A stretch of 10,018 nucleotides of DNA from Candidatus Nesterenkonia stercoripullorum. Lineage in GTDB: Bacteria > Actinomycetota > Actinomycetes > Actinomycetales > Micrococcaceae. The stretch's first letter is position 1; every line of letters begins with the position of its first letter. The notes beneath the pieces were generated by a model. The model did no database searches, was not told the origin of the DNA, and was given only the letters and a program-made list of their open reading frames with translations. The DNA lies in the NCBI GenBank assembly GCA_019114115.1, contig DXGD01000108.1:1-10018 (forward strand). The letters are read 5' to 3'. A program made the position numbers and the translations under genes. Below, one piece after another: positions 1-6,119 of the stretch.

Positions 1-1100
1 CCGCCATCGCCTGTGAGCCGGAGCTGATCATCGCCGACGAGCCCACCTCTGCCTTGGACGTGACCGTGCAGCGCAGGATCCTCGACCTGATCGATGAGCT
101 GCGCGGCCAACTCGGCGCCGGGGTCCTCTTCATCACCCACGATCTGGCCGTCGCCGCTGAACGCGCCGACTCCCTCCTAGTGCTGCGCGATGGCACCGTG
201 CAGGAGCGCGGACGTGCCACTGATGTGCTGGGCGCCCCCTCGCACGACTACACACGCAGGCTGCTCAGCGACGCTCCCTCCCTGTGGCAGGCTCCGGAAC
301 GCCGGCCGGCCCCGCAGGTCCAGCCCGATCCGGACTTCGTGCGCGTGCGCGGGCTGACCCACACCTACGGCTCCGGCAGCGAAGCCTTCGAGGCGGTGTC
401 CGCGGTCGACTTCTCGGTCGCCCGCGGGTCGACCCACGCCCTGGTCGGTGAATCCGGGTCAGGGAAGACCACGGTCGGCAGGATCCTCTCAGGATTCCTC
501 ACCCCCGGCCGCGGCACCGCGGAGATCGACGGCGTCGCGACCGCCACTGCGCGTCGAGACCGCGCATTCCGGCGCCGCGTGCAGCTGGTGTATCAGAACC
601 CGTACGGGTCCCTGGATCCGAGGCAGAGCGTCGGCGAGATCGTCGCTGAGCCGCTGCGCAATTTCGGGGTCAAGGACCGCCGCGAACGACGACGGCGGGC
701 GATCGAAGAGCTCGAGCACGTCGCCCTGGGTCCCGAGACGGTCCAGCGTCTCCCTCGCGAGCTCTCCGGCGGGCAGCGGCAGCGGGTCGCCATCGCGCGT
801 GCCCTGATCCTCGATCCGGAGCTGATCGTCCTCGATGAGGCGGTCTCGGCGCTCGACGTCACGGTCCAGGCGCAGATCCTGCGACTGCTGGAACGACTGC
901 AGCAGGAGCTGGGGCTGACCTACGTGTTCATCTCCCACGATCTGGCCGTGGTGCGGCAGATCGCGGACACGGTCTCCGTGCTCTCCGCCGGACGCCAGGT
1001 GGAGGCAGGCACTGTGGACGACGTATTCACCACACCCGAGCACGGATACACTCGCGCGCTGCTGGGGGCCATCCCCGGTGCCGCTGCTTTGGCTTCCTGA
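1..1100 (+). CDS. Peptide-type ABC transporter ATP-binding protein, two fused ATPase domains (5' partial)
   Basis: This is a cytoplasmic ATPase subunit that powers a peptide/nickel-type importer. The reading frame is open from base 3, so the start lies before the window; 365 residues are visible. Counting the codon at base 3 as residue 1, the end of a first ATPase domain is seen: Walker B with LIIADEPTSALD (8-19), the switch His (46) and a C-terminal oligopeptide-transporter type tail (PSHDYTRRLL). A complete second domain follows: Walker A GESGSGKTT (149-157), signature LSGGQRQRVAIARAL (from 254), Walker B LIVLDEAVSALDV (from 274) and switch His 312. DEAVSALD in place of DEPTSALD also occurs in the second domain of GsiA-like proteins, so it is not a defect. 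Two domains in one chain match the fused DppD-DppF/GsiA layout. The permeases and binding protein are presumably upstream. The monooxygenase gene that follows on the same strand suggests import of its substrate. Confidence 0.93.
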   Translation, partial: AIACEPELIIADEPTSALDVTVQRRILDLIDELRGQLGAGVLFITHDLAVAAERADSLLVLRDGTVQERGRATDVLGAPSHDYTRRLLSDAPSLWQAPERRPAPQVQPDPDFVRVRGLTHTYGSGSEAFEAVSAVDFSVARGSTHALVGESGSGKTTVGRILSGFLTPGRGTAEIDGVATATARRDRAFRRRVQLVYQNPYGSLDPRQSVGEIVAEPLRNFGVKDRRERRRRAIEELEHVALGPETVQRLPRELSGGQRQRVAIARALILDPELIVLDEAVSALDVTVQAQILRLLERLQQELGLTYVFISHDLAVVRQIADTVSVLSAGRQVEAGTVDDVFTTPEHGYTRALLGAIPGAAALAS

Positions 1101-1195
1101 CTGATTGACTGCCTGACAGACCGACCGCCTGACCCACTGGCCCCCGACTCACTGACCTTCTGACCTCCTTGTCGACGAGAGGATCTCTTCCTTCC

Positions 1196-2218
1196 ATGGC
1201 ACCTCGCATCGGATTCTTCACCCGGCTGCTGGAAGACAGCGGCCCCGCGGAGAGATACCGCTTCGCCCTTGAACAGATCCGCCATGCCGAGCGCCATGGC
1301 TTCGCCACGGCCTGGGTAGCCCAGCACCACTTCAACGCCGCGGAGGGAGGCCTGCCCTCCCCTTGGCCGCTGCTGGGCGCCGCCGCAGCCACGACGTCGC
1401 GGATCCGCCTGGGCACCGCCGTGGTGACCTTGCCGCATGAGAATCCGCTCCGGGTCGCAGAGGACGCCGCGGTGGTGGACCAGCTCAGCGGCGGACGTCT
1501 CGAACTCGGGGTCGCGCCGGGTGCCTCGCCGCAGGCGCTAGAGGCTTTCGGTTACGCCGGTCAGGATCCCAAGGACCTCTTCGCGGAGAAGCTCCCCGTC
1601 CTGCGCAGCGCTCTGCGCGGTGAGCCGCAGGGCGAGTCCGGCCTGACCCTGCAGCCGCTGGGGGTGCAAGCTTCGGGAGTGGGCGCCCCAATCCGCGCTC
1701 TCGACGATCGGCTGTGGCAGGCCACTTTCTCCGATCGGGGCGCTACCCGCGCAGCGCTGGCCGGCGATGGCCTGATGCTCTCCCGCATCCAGCCCGGCGA
1801 CGTCGACGTCTCCCTCAACGCCTCGCAACGCCCTATCGTCGAGGCATACCTGGAGAACCTGCCTGAGCACGTCGAACCGCGGATCCTGTCCTCTCGGACG
1901 CTGGTGGTGGTGGACGAGGAGAACCGGCAGCGCGTGGCGGCCACTGCGCGTGAACGTGTCGCAGCACTTGCCGCGAAGAACTACGGCGTCGACCCTTCGG
2001 GCTACTCCGATCGCGAGCTGCTGCGCATCACCAACAGCTACTTCGGGACCCCCGAGGAGGTCGCCGAGCAGCTCAGCCGCGATGAAGCAGCGGCCCGATC
2101 CAGCGATGTCAGCTTCCAGGCGCATTCGATCGACCCGGGCCACGAGCTCACGCTGCGGTCGATCGAACTCATCGCCACGGCAGTGGCCCCGCAGCTGGGC
2201 TGGGAGCTTGCCCCCTGA
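1196..2218 (+). CDS. LLM-class flavin-dependent monooxygenase (luciferase-like, KPN_01858-type)
   Basis: This is a cytoplasmic luciferase-like (bacterial luciferase fold) oxidoreductase of 340 residues, expected to use reduced FMN and O2. Family marks are the N-terminal IGFFTRLLE, the AWVAQHHF motif (W40, H44, H45), the strand SRIRLGTAVVTLPHENPLRVAEDAAVVDQ, and LSGGRLELGV from about residue 97, all typical of the family. The N-terminus and the neighbours recall the TIGR04027 (KPN_01858) clade; that is recognition from memory, not a search. I chose the ATG at 1196 because AGAGGA lies 12 bases upstream and the protein then begins right at the first beta strand. An in-frame TTG at 1169 would add nine unlikely residues. 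The gene follows the ABC ATPase by 95 bases and precedes the CMD-AhpD fusion by 74 bases, so it probably belongs to one operon that imports and oxidises an unidentified compound. Substrate unknown. Confidence 0.88.
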   Translation: MAPRIGFFTRLLEDSGPAERYRFALEQIRHAERHGFATAWVAQHHFNAAEGGLPSPWPLLGAAAATTSRIRLGTAVVTLPHENPLRVAEDAAVVDQLSGGRLELGVAPGASPQALEAFGYAGQDPKDLFAEKLPVLRSALRGEPQGESGLTLQPLGVQASGVGAPIRALDDRLWQATFSDRGATRAALAGDGLMLSRIQPGDVDVSLNASQRPIVEAYLENLPEHVEPRILSSRTLVVVDEENRQRVAATARERVAALAAKNYGVDPSGYSDRELLRITNSYFGTPEEVAEQLSRDEAAARSSDVSFQAHSIDPGHELTLRSIELIATAVAPQLGWELAP

Positions 2219-2277
2219 CCTGCGGCAACCGATAGAGGACAATGGAACGACTCGCTGGATCGCCCGAGACGCCCGAT

Positions 2278-2283
2278 AAGGAG
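2278..2283 (+). promoter_or_regulatory. Ribosome binding site that decides the start at 2293
   Basis: AAGGAG lies nine bases before the ATG at 2293. The in-frame ATG at 2242 would add 17 residues and lacks a comparable site, so 2293 is preferred. Confidence 0.75.
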
Positions 2284-2292
2284 TACGCCACC

Positions 2293-3618
2293 ATGACGGA
2301 CATCATCGACACCCTCGCCGGCATCGAGGCCGGATCTGAGCTGGCAGCAGTACGAGATCTTCGCCCGCAAGCACGGGAGAACGCTCAGCGCAGTTTCACC
2401 GTGCTGCTGGAACCTGCCGACCCCGCCGGAGTCAGCCTGCTGGAACGGTACGCAATCGCGGCGTACTCCGTCGCGCTGCAGGCCAGCGGATCCCCGGCAG
2501 CGGATTTCTACCGCGAGCTGCTCGCCGAAGAAGCCGGCGACGACGGCGAACGCCTCGCCTCAGCAGTGACTCAGGCCGCCCAGCGCGACCGGCAGCGCGG
2601 ACCCTACGGCGTCTACCGTGAACCATGGCATGAGCACGAGTCCGCACCGGGCCCGTCCGTGCGCTACGACGATTCGTCGGTACCTGCTGGGCTTCCGTCC
2701 CGGCTGGCCGCCGCGCTGGAGCATACCCACCTGCTGAGCCTGCATCCCCGGGACGCGCGGCCCCGCCACCTGCGCCGGCTGGAGTCGGCTGGCTGGAGCG
2801 CCGATGATATCGTCACCATCAGCCAGCTCATCTCGTTTCTGGCCTTCCAGATCCGCGTGGTGGACGGGCTGCGCGCACTCGCCGGGCACCCCACACCGGA
2901 GGAGGACCAGGACGCCGAGGACGCTTCAGCGGCAGGGACCACCACCCCTGATGCGACCGCCGGCGGTGTGGACACCGCCGGCTCAGGAGCCGACGACGAC
3001 GCGACGCCAGACTCTCAGGTGCACGAACACCCCGACCTCCATCGCCCGCAGGGGTTCACCCAGGAGGGCCTGGGCTGGGTGCCATGGCTGACGCCGGTGT
3101 CTCAGAAGAATCTCAATGCGGCGCAACGGTCCGCGCTCATCGACGAATTCCGAATCCAGAGCCCGTACTTCCGGCTGCTGGTGCGCAATGCTGACGCTCT
3201 GGAGGCCCGCACACTCACTGACAAGGACATCTTCTACAATACCGACGGCGGCCTCCCGCGTGCCGACCGTGAGATAGCGGCCTCTGCGGCGTCGCGGCTC
3301 AACGGGTGCGTCTACTGTGCCTCCGTGCACACCTCCCGGGCCACGGCGGAGTCCGGGCGCGGCCACGATGTGCAGCGCCTCCTCGACGAAGGAGTGGAGG
3401 CCGATCTCGGCCCGCGGTGGAATGCGGTGGTCTCTGCTGCGGCGGCGCTCACCACAGCGCCCTCGGAGTTCAGCGCGCGGCACATCGAGGCGCTGCGTGA
3501 CACCGACTGCGAGGATGCGGAGATCATCGACGCCATCAACGGTGCCGCGTTCTTCAACTGGGCTAACCGGCTGATGCTCTCGCTCGGCGAGCCGGAGGTC
3601 CCGGCGCGGCGCCGCTGA
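2293..3618 (+). CDS. Fusion of CMD-like domain (Avi_7170-type) and AhpD-like alkylhydroperoxidase domain (Avi_7169-type)
   Basis: This is a 441-residue soluble protein with two modules. Residues 1-197 resemble the Avi_7170-type CMD protein: an N-terminal helical part, a YREP stretch near 105, then GWSADDIVTISQLISFLAFQ from 167. No CxxC is present in this half. Residues 198-243 form an Asp/Glu/Thr/Ala-rich, probably disordered linker. Residues 244-441 resemble the Avi_7169-type peroxidase and carry a full AhpD active-site pattern: Glu327, Cys339, Cys342 and His346 (CxxCxxxH, with Glu 12 residues before the first Cys), the same spacing as E118/C130/C133/H137 of mycobacterial AhpD. The C-terminal half is therefore expected to reduce peroxides by a dithiol mechanism, possibly protecting against products of the neighbouring flavin monooxygenase (inference). 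From memory the two families are usually separate adjacent genes. The reading frame runs through the junction without a stop. Confidence 0.85.
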   Translation: MTDIIDTLAGIEAGSELAAVRDLRPQARENAQRSFTVLLEPADPAGVSLLERYAIAAYSVALQASGSPAADFYRELLAEEAGDDGERLASAVTQAAQRDRQRGPYGVYREPWHEHESAPGPSVRYDDSSVPAGLPSRLAAALEHTHLLSLHPRDARPRHLRRLESAGWSADDIVTISQLISFLAFQIRVVDGLRALAGHPTPEEDQDAEDASAAGTTTPDATAGGVDTAGSGADDDATPDSQVHEHPDLHRPQGFTQEGLGWVPWLTPVSQKNLNAAQRSALIDEFRIQSPYFRLLVRNADALEARTLTDKDIFYNTDGGLPRADREIAASAASRLNGCVYCASVHTSRATAESGRGHDVQRLLDEGVEADLGPRWNAVVSAAAALTTAPSEFSARHIEALRDTDCEDAEIIDAINGAAFFNWANRLMLSLGEPEVPARRR

Positions 3619-3645
3619 GCTCAGGGCTCCGCACTCTCCAGCTCC

Positions 3646-4287
3646 TCAGAGCGTGATGCGCCCTGCAGGTCCTTCGACGGTCACGCGCAGCCCCGGCTCG
3701 CCGGGCTCCACGATCAGATCAGTGCCGTATGCCTGGAGAACTGGACGGATCCTCTGCGGTTCCAGGTGCCAGGCGTGGAACGCGACGAGCTCCAGCGTCG
3801 CCTCGGTGGTCTGCGCGGGCGTCGTCGCTCCTTGCCAGTCCAGCAGAAACGGCACGACGCCGGTGGGCTCGGGGAGGTTCCTGGTGAGCCGCCATTCCAG
3901 CAGTGAACCGTCCGGTCGGCGGCGGCTCTTCGGCTCCGGGTCGCCTGGTTCCAGTCCGGCGTCGCGGGCAGCCGCGACGGTGGCCTCGAGATCCTCGCAG
4001 GTGATCGCCCAGGTCGCTGTGGAGGTGGTGGTGGCTGTGTCTATGCGGAAGGGGCGTGTGCCGCTGAACTCTGTGTTCTCCTCGTCGACGCCGATCAGCT
4101 CCAGATAGGCGGTGGGCCCGAAGGTCGCCAGGTAGTTCCGGGTGCCGAAATCGGGGTGAACTCCCCCGGGTTCAAGCCTCACACCGGTGGACTCCTCGAT
4201 GAGGGCGAGACCGGCGTCGAGGTCATCAGTGGTGACCACGATATGGTCCAGCCGCTCAGGCGGCAGCTGCGGCAAGCTCTCGGGCAT
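3646..4287 (-). CDS. VOC family protein, glyoxalase-like (Glyoxalase_3 type)
   Basis: This is a 213-residue soluble protein of the vicinal oxygen chelate fold, resembling the glyoxalase-like domain PF13468. It starts with the fold's beta-alpha unit (RLDHIVVTTDDLDAGLALIEE, beginning at residue 12), followed by HPDFGTRNYL (44-53) and YLELIGVD (61-68). His15 and Glu63 sit where metal ligands occur in VOC enzymes, but whether a metal is bound cannot be judged here. The substrate is unknown. The ATG at 4287 is preceded by AAGGAGA (4300-4294) six bases away. The frame stays open 62 codons further upstream, but that part is Arg/Pro-rich and runs through a strong hairpin, so I reject the longer start. 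The gene converges on the CMD-AhpD fusion with 27 bases between stops. It lies 145 bases downstream of the GS operon on the same strand, so it may have its own promoter or rely on readthrough. Confidence 0.82.
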   Translation of the reverse strand: MPESLPQLPPERLDHIVVTTDDLDAGLALIEESTGVRLEPGGVHPDFGTRNYLATFGPTAYLELIGVDEENTEFSGTRPFRIDTATTTSTATWAITCEDLEATVAAARDAGLEPGDPEPKSRRRPDGSLLEWRLTRNLPEPTGVVPFLLDWQGATTPAQTTEATLELVAFHAWHLEPQRIRPVLQAYGTDLIVEPGEPGLRVTVEGPAGRITL

Positions 4288-4293
4288 GGGACA

Positions 4294-4300
4294 TCTCCTT
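4294..4300 (-). promoter_or_regulatory. Ribosome binding site of the VOC gene
   Basis: AAGGAGA on the minus strand, six bases before the ATG at 4287. It decides against the longer open frame. Confidence 0.75.
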
Positions 4301-4316
4301 CGTCGTATCTGCCGGG

Positions 4317-4333
4317 CGTGGCCCCGCGCCACG
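4317..4333 (-). other. Second hairpin between terminator-like hairpin and VOC start
   Basis: CGTGGC (4317-4322) and GCCACG (4328-4333) form a six-pair stem with a five-base loop. It sits directly next to the larger hairpin and about 16 bases upstream of the VOC ribosome binding site. Its role is unknown; in DNA this rich in G+C a short stem can arise by chance. Confidence 0.35.
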
Positions 4334-4338
4334 GACAT

Positions 4339-4365
4339 CCACGGCCCGGGACGCCCGGGCTGTGG
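4339..4365 (-). terminator. Strong hairpin, probable terminator of the minus-strand GS operon
   Basis: An inverted repeat has 12-base arms (4339-4350 and 4354-4365), 11 Watson-Crick pairs plus one position that is a C-A mismatch in the minus-strand RNA and a G-U wobble in the plus-strand RNA, and a three-base loop. It starts about 68 bases after the stop of the amidotransferase gene at 4433. GGAC (4333-4336) and GTCC (4373-4376) can extend it across an internal loop. No U tract follows on either strand, which is common for hairpin terminators in high-GC actinobacteria. Because it also lies 52 bases before the VOC start, it could instead be part of that gene's leader. Confidence 0.5.
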
Positions 4366-4385
4366 TCTTCGAGTCCATGCCCGGC

Positions 4386-4391
4386 ATTCTA
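4386..4391 (-). promoter_or_regulatory. Possible -10 box for the VOC gene
   Basis: TAGAAT on the minus strand differs from TATAAT at one base and is the only AT-rich hexamer in the gap before the VOC gene. No convincing -35 box lies 16 to 18 bases upstream. If used, transcription would begin near 4379 and the hairpin at 4339-4365 would be in the 5' leader. Confidence 0.22.
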
Positions 4392-4432
4392 CGCGTGGGT
4401 GCTGTCTGCCGGAGCAGGCCTGTTGCGTTCCG

Positions 4433-5272
4433 TCATCTGGGGCCCGCGGTGCTCGCGGCGAACCTGCGGACATAGGCGACGAATCGGTGCGCCAGCGGTG
4501 CCATCACCGACGCGACCTGGGGCTCGGCGGCGGTAGCCGCAACGACGACGTCGTCGAGAGTCCGCCCGTCGGGCGCGTGGGTGATGCCGGCGGCCGCACC
4601 CCAGGCACCCAGCTGCTCCCCGGTCGACTCGGGGTGGAACTGCGTCCCCCATGCCTCTCCCAGCCGGAACGCCTGGACGGGTGCGCCAGTGCCATCGACC
4701 AAGTGGACCGCGTGCGGCGGAAGCGTCATCTGGAGGCTGTGCCAGAGATAGGCGGGGAACCGCTCGGGAAGACCGCCGAATACCGGATCGGCACTGCCCT
4801 CGGAGCGGGTACGCACAGTGGACAGGCCGATCTGCGCAGTCGCGCACTGTTCGATCTGACCGCCGGTGGCCTGCGCCAGCAGTTCCCCGCCGAGGCAGAT
4901 CGCCAGGGCAGGGAACTGGCCCCCGACGGAGGTGCGCAGCAGCTCCCGCGTGCCGGGCAGCCACGGATGCTCGGCGTCATCGGCAGGCCCCATGGAGCCA
5001 CCTAGGACGACCAGGCCATCGAACTCGCCGGGCAGGGGCAGCTGACCCTCAGACGCGCGAGCATAGGGCCTGAACACGCGCAGCTCGGCGCCTGCTTCCC
5101 TGAGCCAGTGACCGAAGCGCCGCGCGTCAGTGCCGGACTCGTGCTCGATCACCGCGAGCCGAACCCCCGGGACGGCCGACGCCGGCCCGGCAGAGTCCGA
5201 CGCTGCACAGCTCGGCCCGGGGGCCCATCCGTCAGGGTCTGACTCTCCGGGAATCTCAGGCACCGATCTCAC
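4433..5272 (-). CDS. Type 1 glutamine amidotransferase, GMP-synthase-like
   Basis: This is a 279-residue cytoplasmic class I glutamine amidotransferase-fold protein. The expected triad is visible: nucleophile Cys126 in AICLGGELLA, and His213 with Glu215 in QFHPES. VVLGGSMGP and LWHSLQMTLPPHA are typical of the GMP-synthase-like stand-alone group. The residue two after the nucleophile elbow glycine, usually Gln in CLGxQ, is Glu here. Such proteins hydrolyse glutamine or gamma-glutamyl compounds; the acceptor or substrate is not known. The GTG start at 5272 overlaps the stop of the short-chain dehydrogenase gene (GTGA, four bases), implying translational coupling and making it the last gene of the operon. 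This start gives an extra N-terminus of about 36 residues rich in Pro, Ser, Ala and Gly before the first beta strand (VRLAVIEHE). I see no good internal start closer to the fold. Confidence 0.87.
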   Translation of the reverse strand: MRSVPEIPGESDPDGWAPGPSCAASDSAGPASAVPGVRLAVIEHESGTDARRFGHWLREAGAELRVFRPYARASEGQLPLPGEFDGLVVLGGSMGPADDAEHPWLPGTRELLRTSVGGQFPALAICLGGELLAQATGGQIEQCATAQIGLSTVRTRSEGSADPVFGGLPERFPAYLWHSLQMTLPPHAVHLVDGTGAPVQAFRLGEAWGTQFHPESTGEQLGAWGAAAGITHAPDGRTLDDVVVAATAAEPQVASVMAPLAHRFVAYVRRFAASTAGPR

Positions 5273-6054
5273 TCCGGCGTGACGTAGGCCGCGCTGATCC
5301 CGCCGTCGACGGTGAAGGCGGTCGCGTTGACGAACGAGGCGTCGTCGCTGGCGAGAAACGCCACAGCGGCCGCGATCTCCTCAGGCTCCGCGAAACGTCC
5401 CCCCGGCACGTGGACCAGCCGGCGTTGCGCCTGGACCGGATCGGCCGCGAAGAGCTCCTTCAGCAACGGCGTGTTGACCGGGCCCGGGCACAGCGCATTG
5501 ACTCGCACGCCGTCTTTGGCGAACTGCACGCCCAGCTCCCGGCTCATCGAGAGCACCCCGCCCTTGGACGCGGAGTACGAGATCTGCGATGTGGCCGCAC
5601 CCATGAGGGCCACGAACGACGCCGTGTTGATGATCGACCCGGACTGCTGCTCCACCATGTGCTGCAGCGCGTACTTGCTGCACAGGTAGACCGAGGTCAG
5701 ATTGATCGTCTGAACCCGCTGCCAAGCCTCCATATCGGTGTCCAGGATGGAGGCGTCCTCAGGCGGGCTGATCCCCGCATTGTTGAAGGCGACGTCGACG
5801 CTTCCGTAGGTGGCCTTCGCCTGGTCGAACAGGTTCTTCACCTGCCCCTCATCGGCGACGTCGACCGAGACGAACAATCCTCCCAGCTCCCGGGCGATCT
5901 CCTCACCCCGGGCCTGATCGAGGTCGCCGATCACGACATGCGCGCCTTCAGCAGCCAGCCGCCGGGCAGTCGCCGAGCCGAGCCCGGAGGCGCCGCCAGT
6001 GATCACGCAGGTCTTGTCATCGAATCGATGTGAGACGACGCTCTTCGCAGCCAT
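5269..6054 (-). CDS. Short-chain dehydrogenase/reductase (SDR), classical type
   Basis: This is a 261-residue NAD(P)-dependent oxidoreductase, probably a soluble tetramer as in the family. It has the classical set: glycine-rich TGGASGLG (19-26), Asp44 at the end of beta 2 which favours NAD(H), NNAG (91-94), and catalytic Asn118, Ser146, Tyr160 and Lys164 (YSASK). CPGPVNTPLL after the active site is the usual substrate loop. Annotation pipelines would often call it a 3-oxoacyl-ACP reductase (FabG-like), but the context argues for catabolism: it follows the aldehyde dehydrogenase by 64 bases and overlaps the amidotransferase by four. The same neighbour order (GS, C26 hydrolase, aldehyde dehydrogenase, SDR) is found in M. 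tuberculosis Rv2860c to Rv2857c. The ATG at 6054 has AAGGAG (6065-6060) five bases upstream. It could oxidise an alcohol intermediate of the pathway; the substrate is not known. Confidence 0.9.
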   Translation of the reverse strand: MAAKSVVSHRFDDKTCVITGGASGLGSATARRLAAEGAHVVIGDLDQARGEEIARELGGLFVSVDVADEGQVKNLFDQAKATYGSVDVAFNNAGISPPEDASILDTDMEAWQRVQTINLTSVYLCSKYALQHMVEQQSGSIINTASFVALMGAATSQISYSASKGGVLSMSRELGVQFAKDGVRVNALCPGPVNTPLLKELFAADPVQAQRRLVHVPGGRFAEPEEIAAAVAFLASDDASFVNATAFTVDGGISAAYVTPE

Positions 6055-6105
6055 CTGTTCTCCTTGTCCATGGGGTTATGGGCTTATCACAATGCAGGGG
6101 TGGCG

Positions 6106-6119
6106 GGACGCCTGCGTCC
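6106..6119 (-). other. Small hairpin at the aldehyde dehydrogenase stop
   Basis: GGACGC (6106-6111) and GCGTCC (6114-6119) are perfect inverted arms two bases apart, or five pairs with a four-base loop. The hairpin begins on the last base of the TAG stop codon, inside a 64-base gap in an operon. It may protect the upstream message or cause partial termination, but it is short. Confidence 0.3.

Noticed and set aside
448..807. Long open frames on the other frames and the opposite strand of the ABC ATPase (also 489-1043 minus)
   Set aside because: They are high-GC shadow frames over a gene with complete ATPase motifs. Their composition is Arg/Ser/Pro-rich with no domain.
3615..3649. Possible bidirectional terminator between the convergent CMD-AhpD and VOC genes
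   Set aside because: CTGAGCT and AGCTC-CTCAG can pair only with a three-base bulge and a long loop, and no U tract follows. The 10-base palindrome CTGAGCTCAG at the stop codon has no loop.
4389..4436. A 15-codon minus-strand open frame (MTERNRPAPADSTHA) whose ATGA overlaps the amidotransferase stop
   Set aside because: The overlap resembles coupling, but the peptide has no recognisable character. It is much shorter than convincing small genes, and its stop falls in the possible promoter region of the VOC gene.
4288..4473. 62-codon N-terminal extension of the VOC gene
   Set aside because: It is Arg/Pro-rich, spans the 12-position hairpin and overlaps the end of the amidotransferase gene. A strong ribosome binding site supports the start at 4287.
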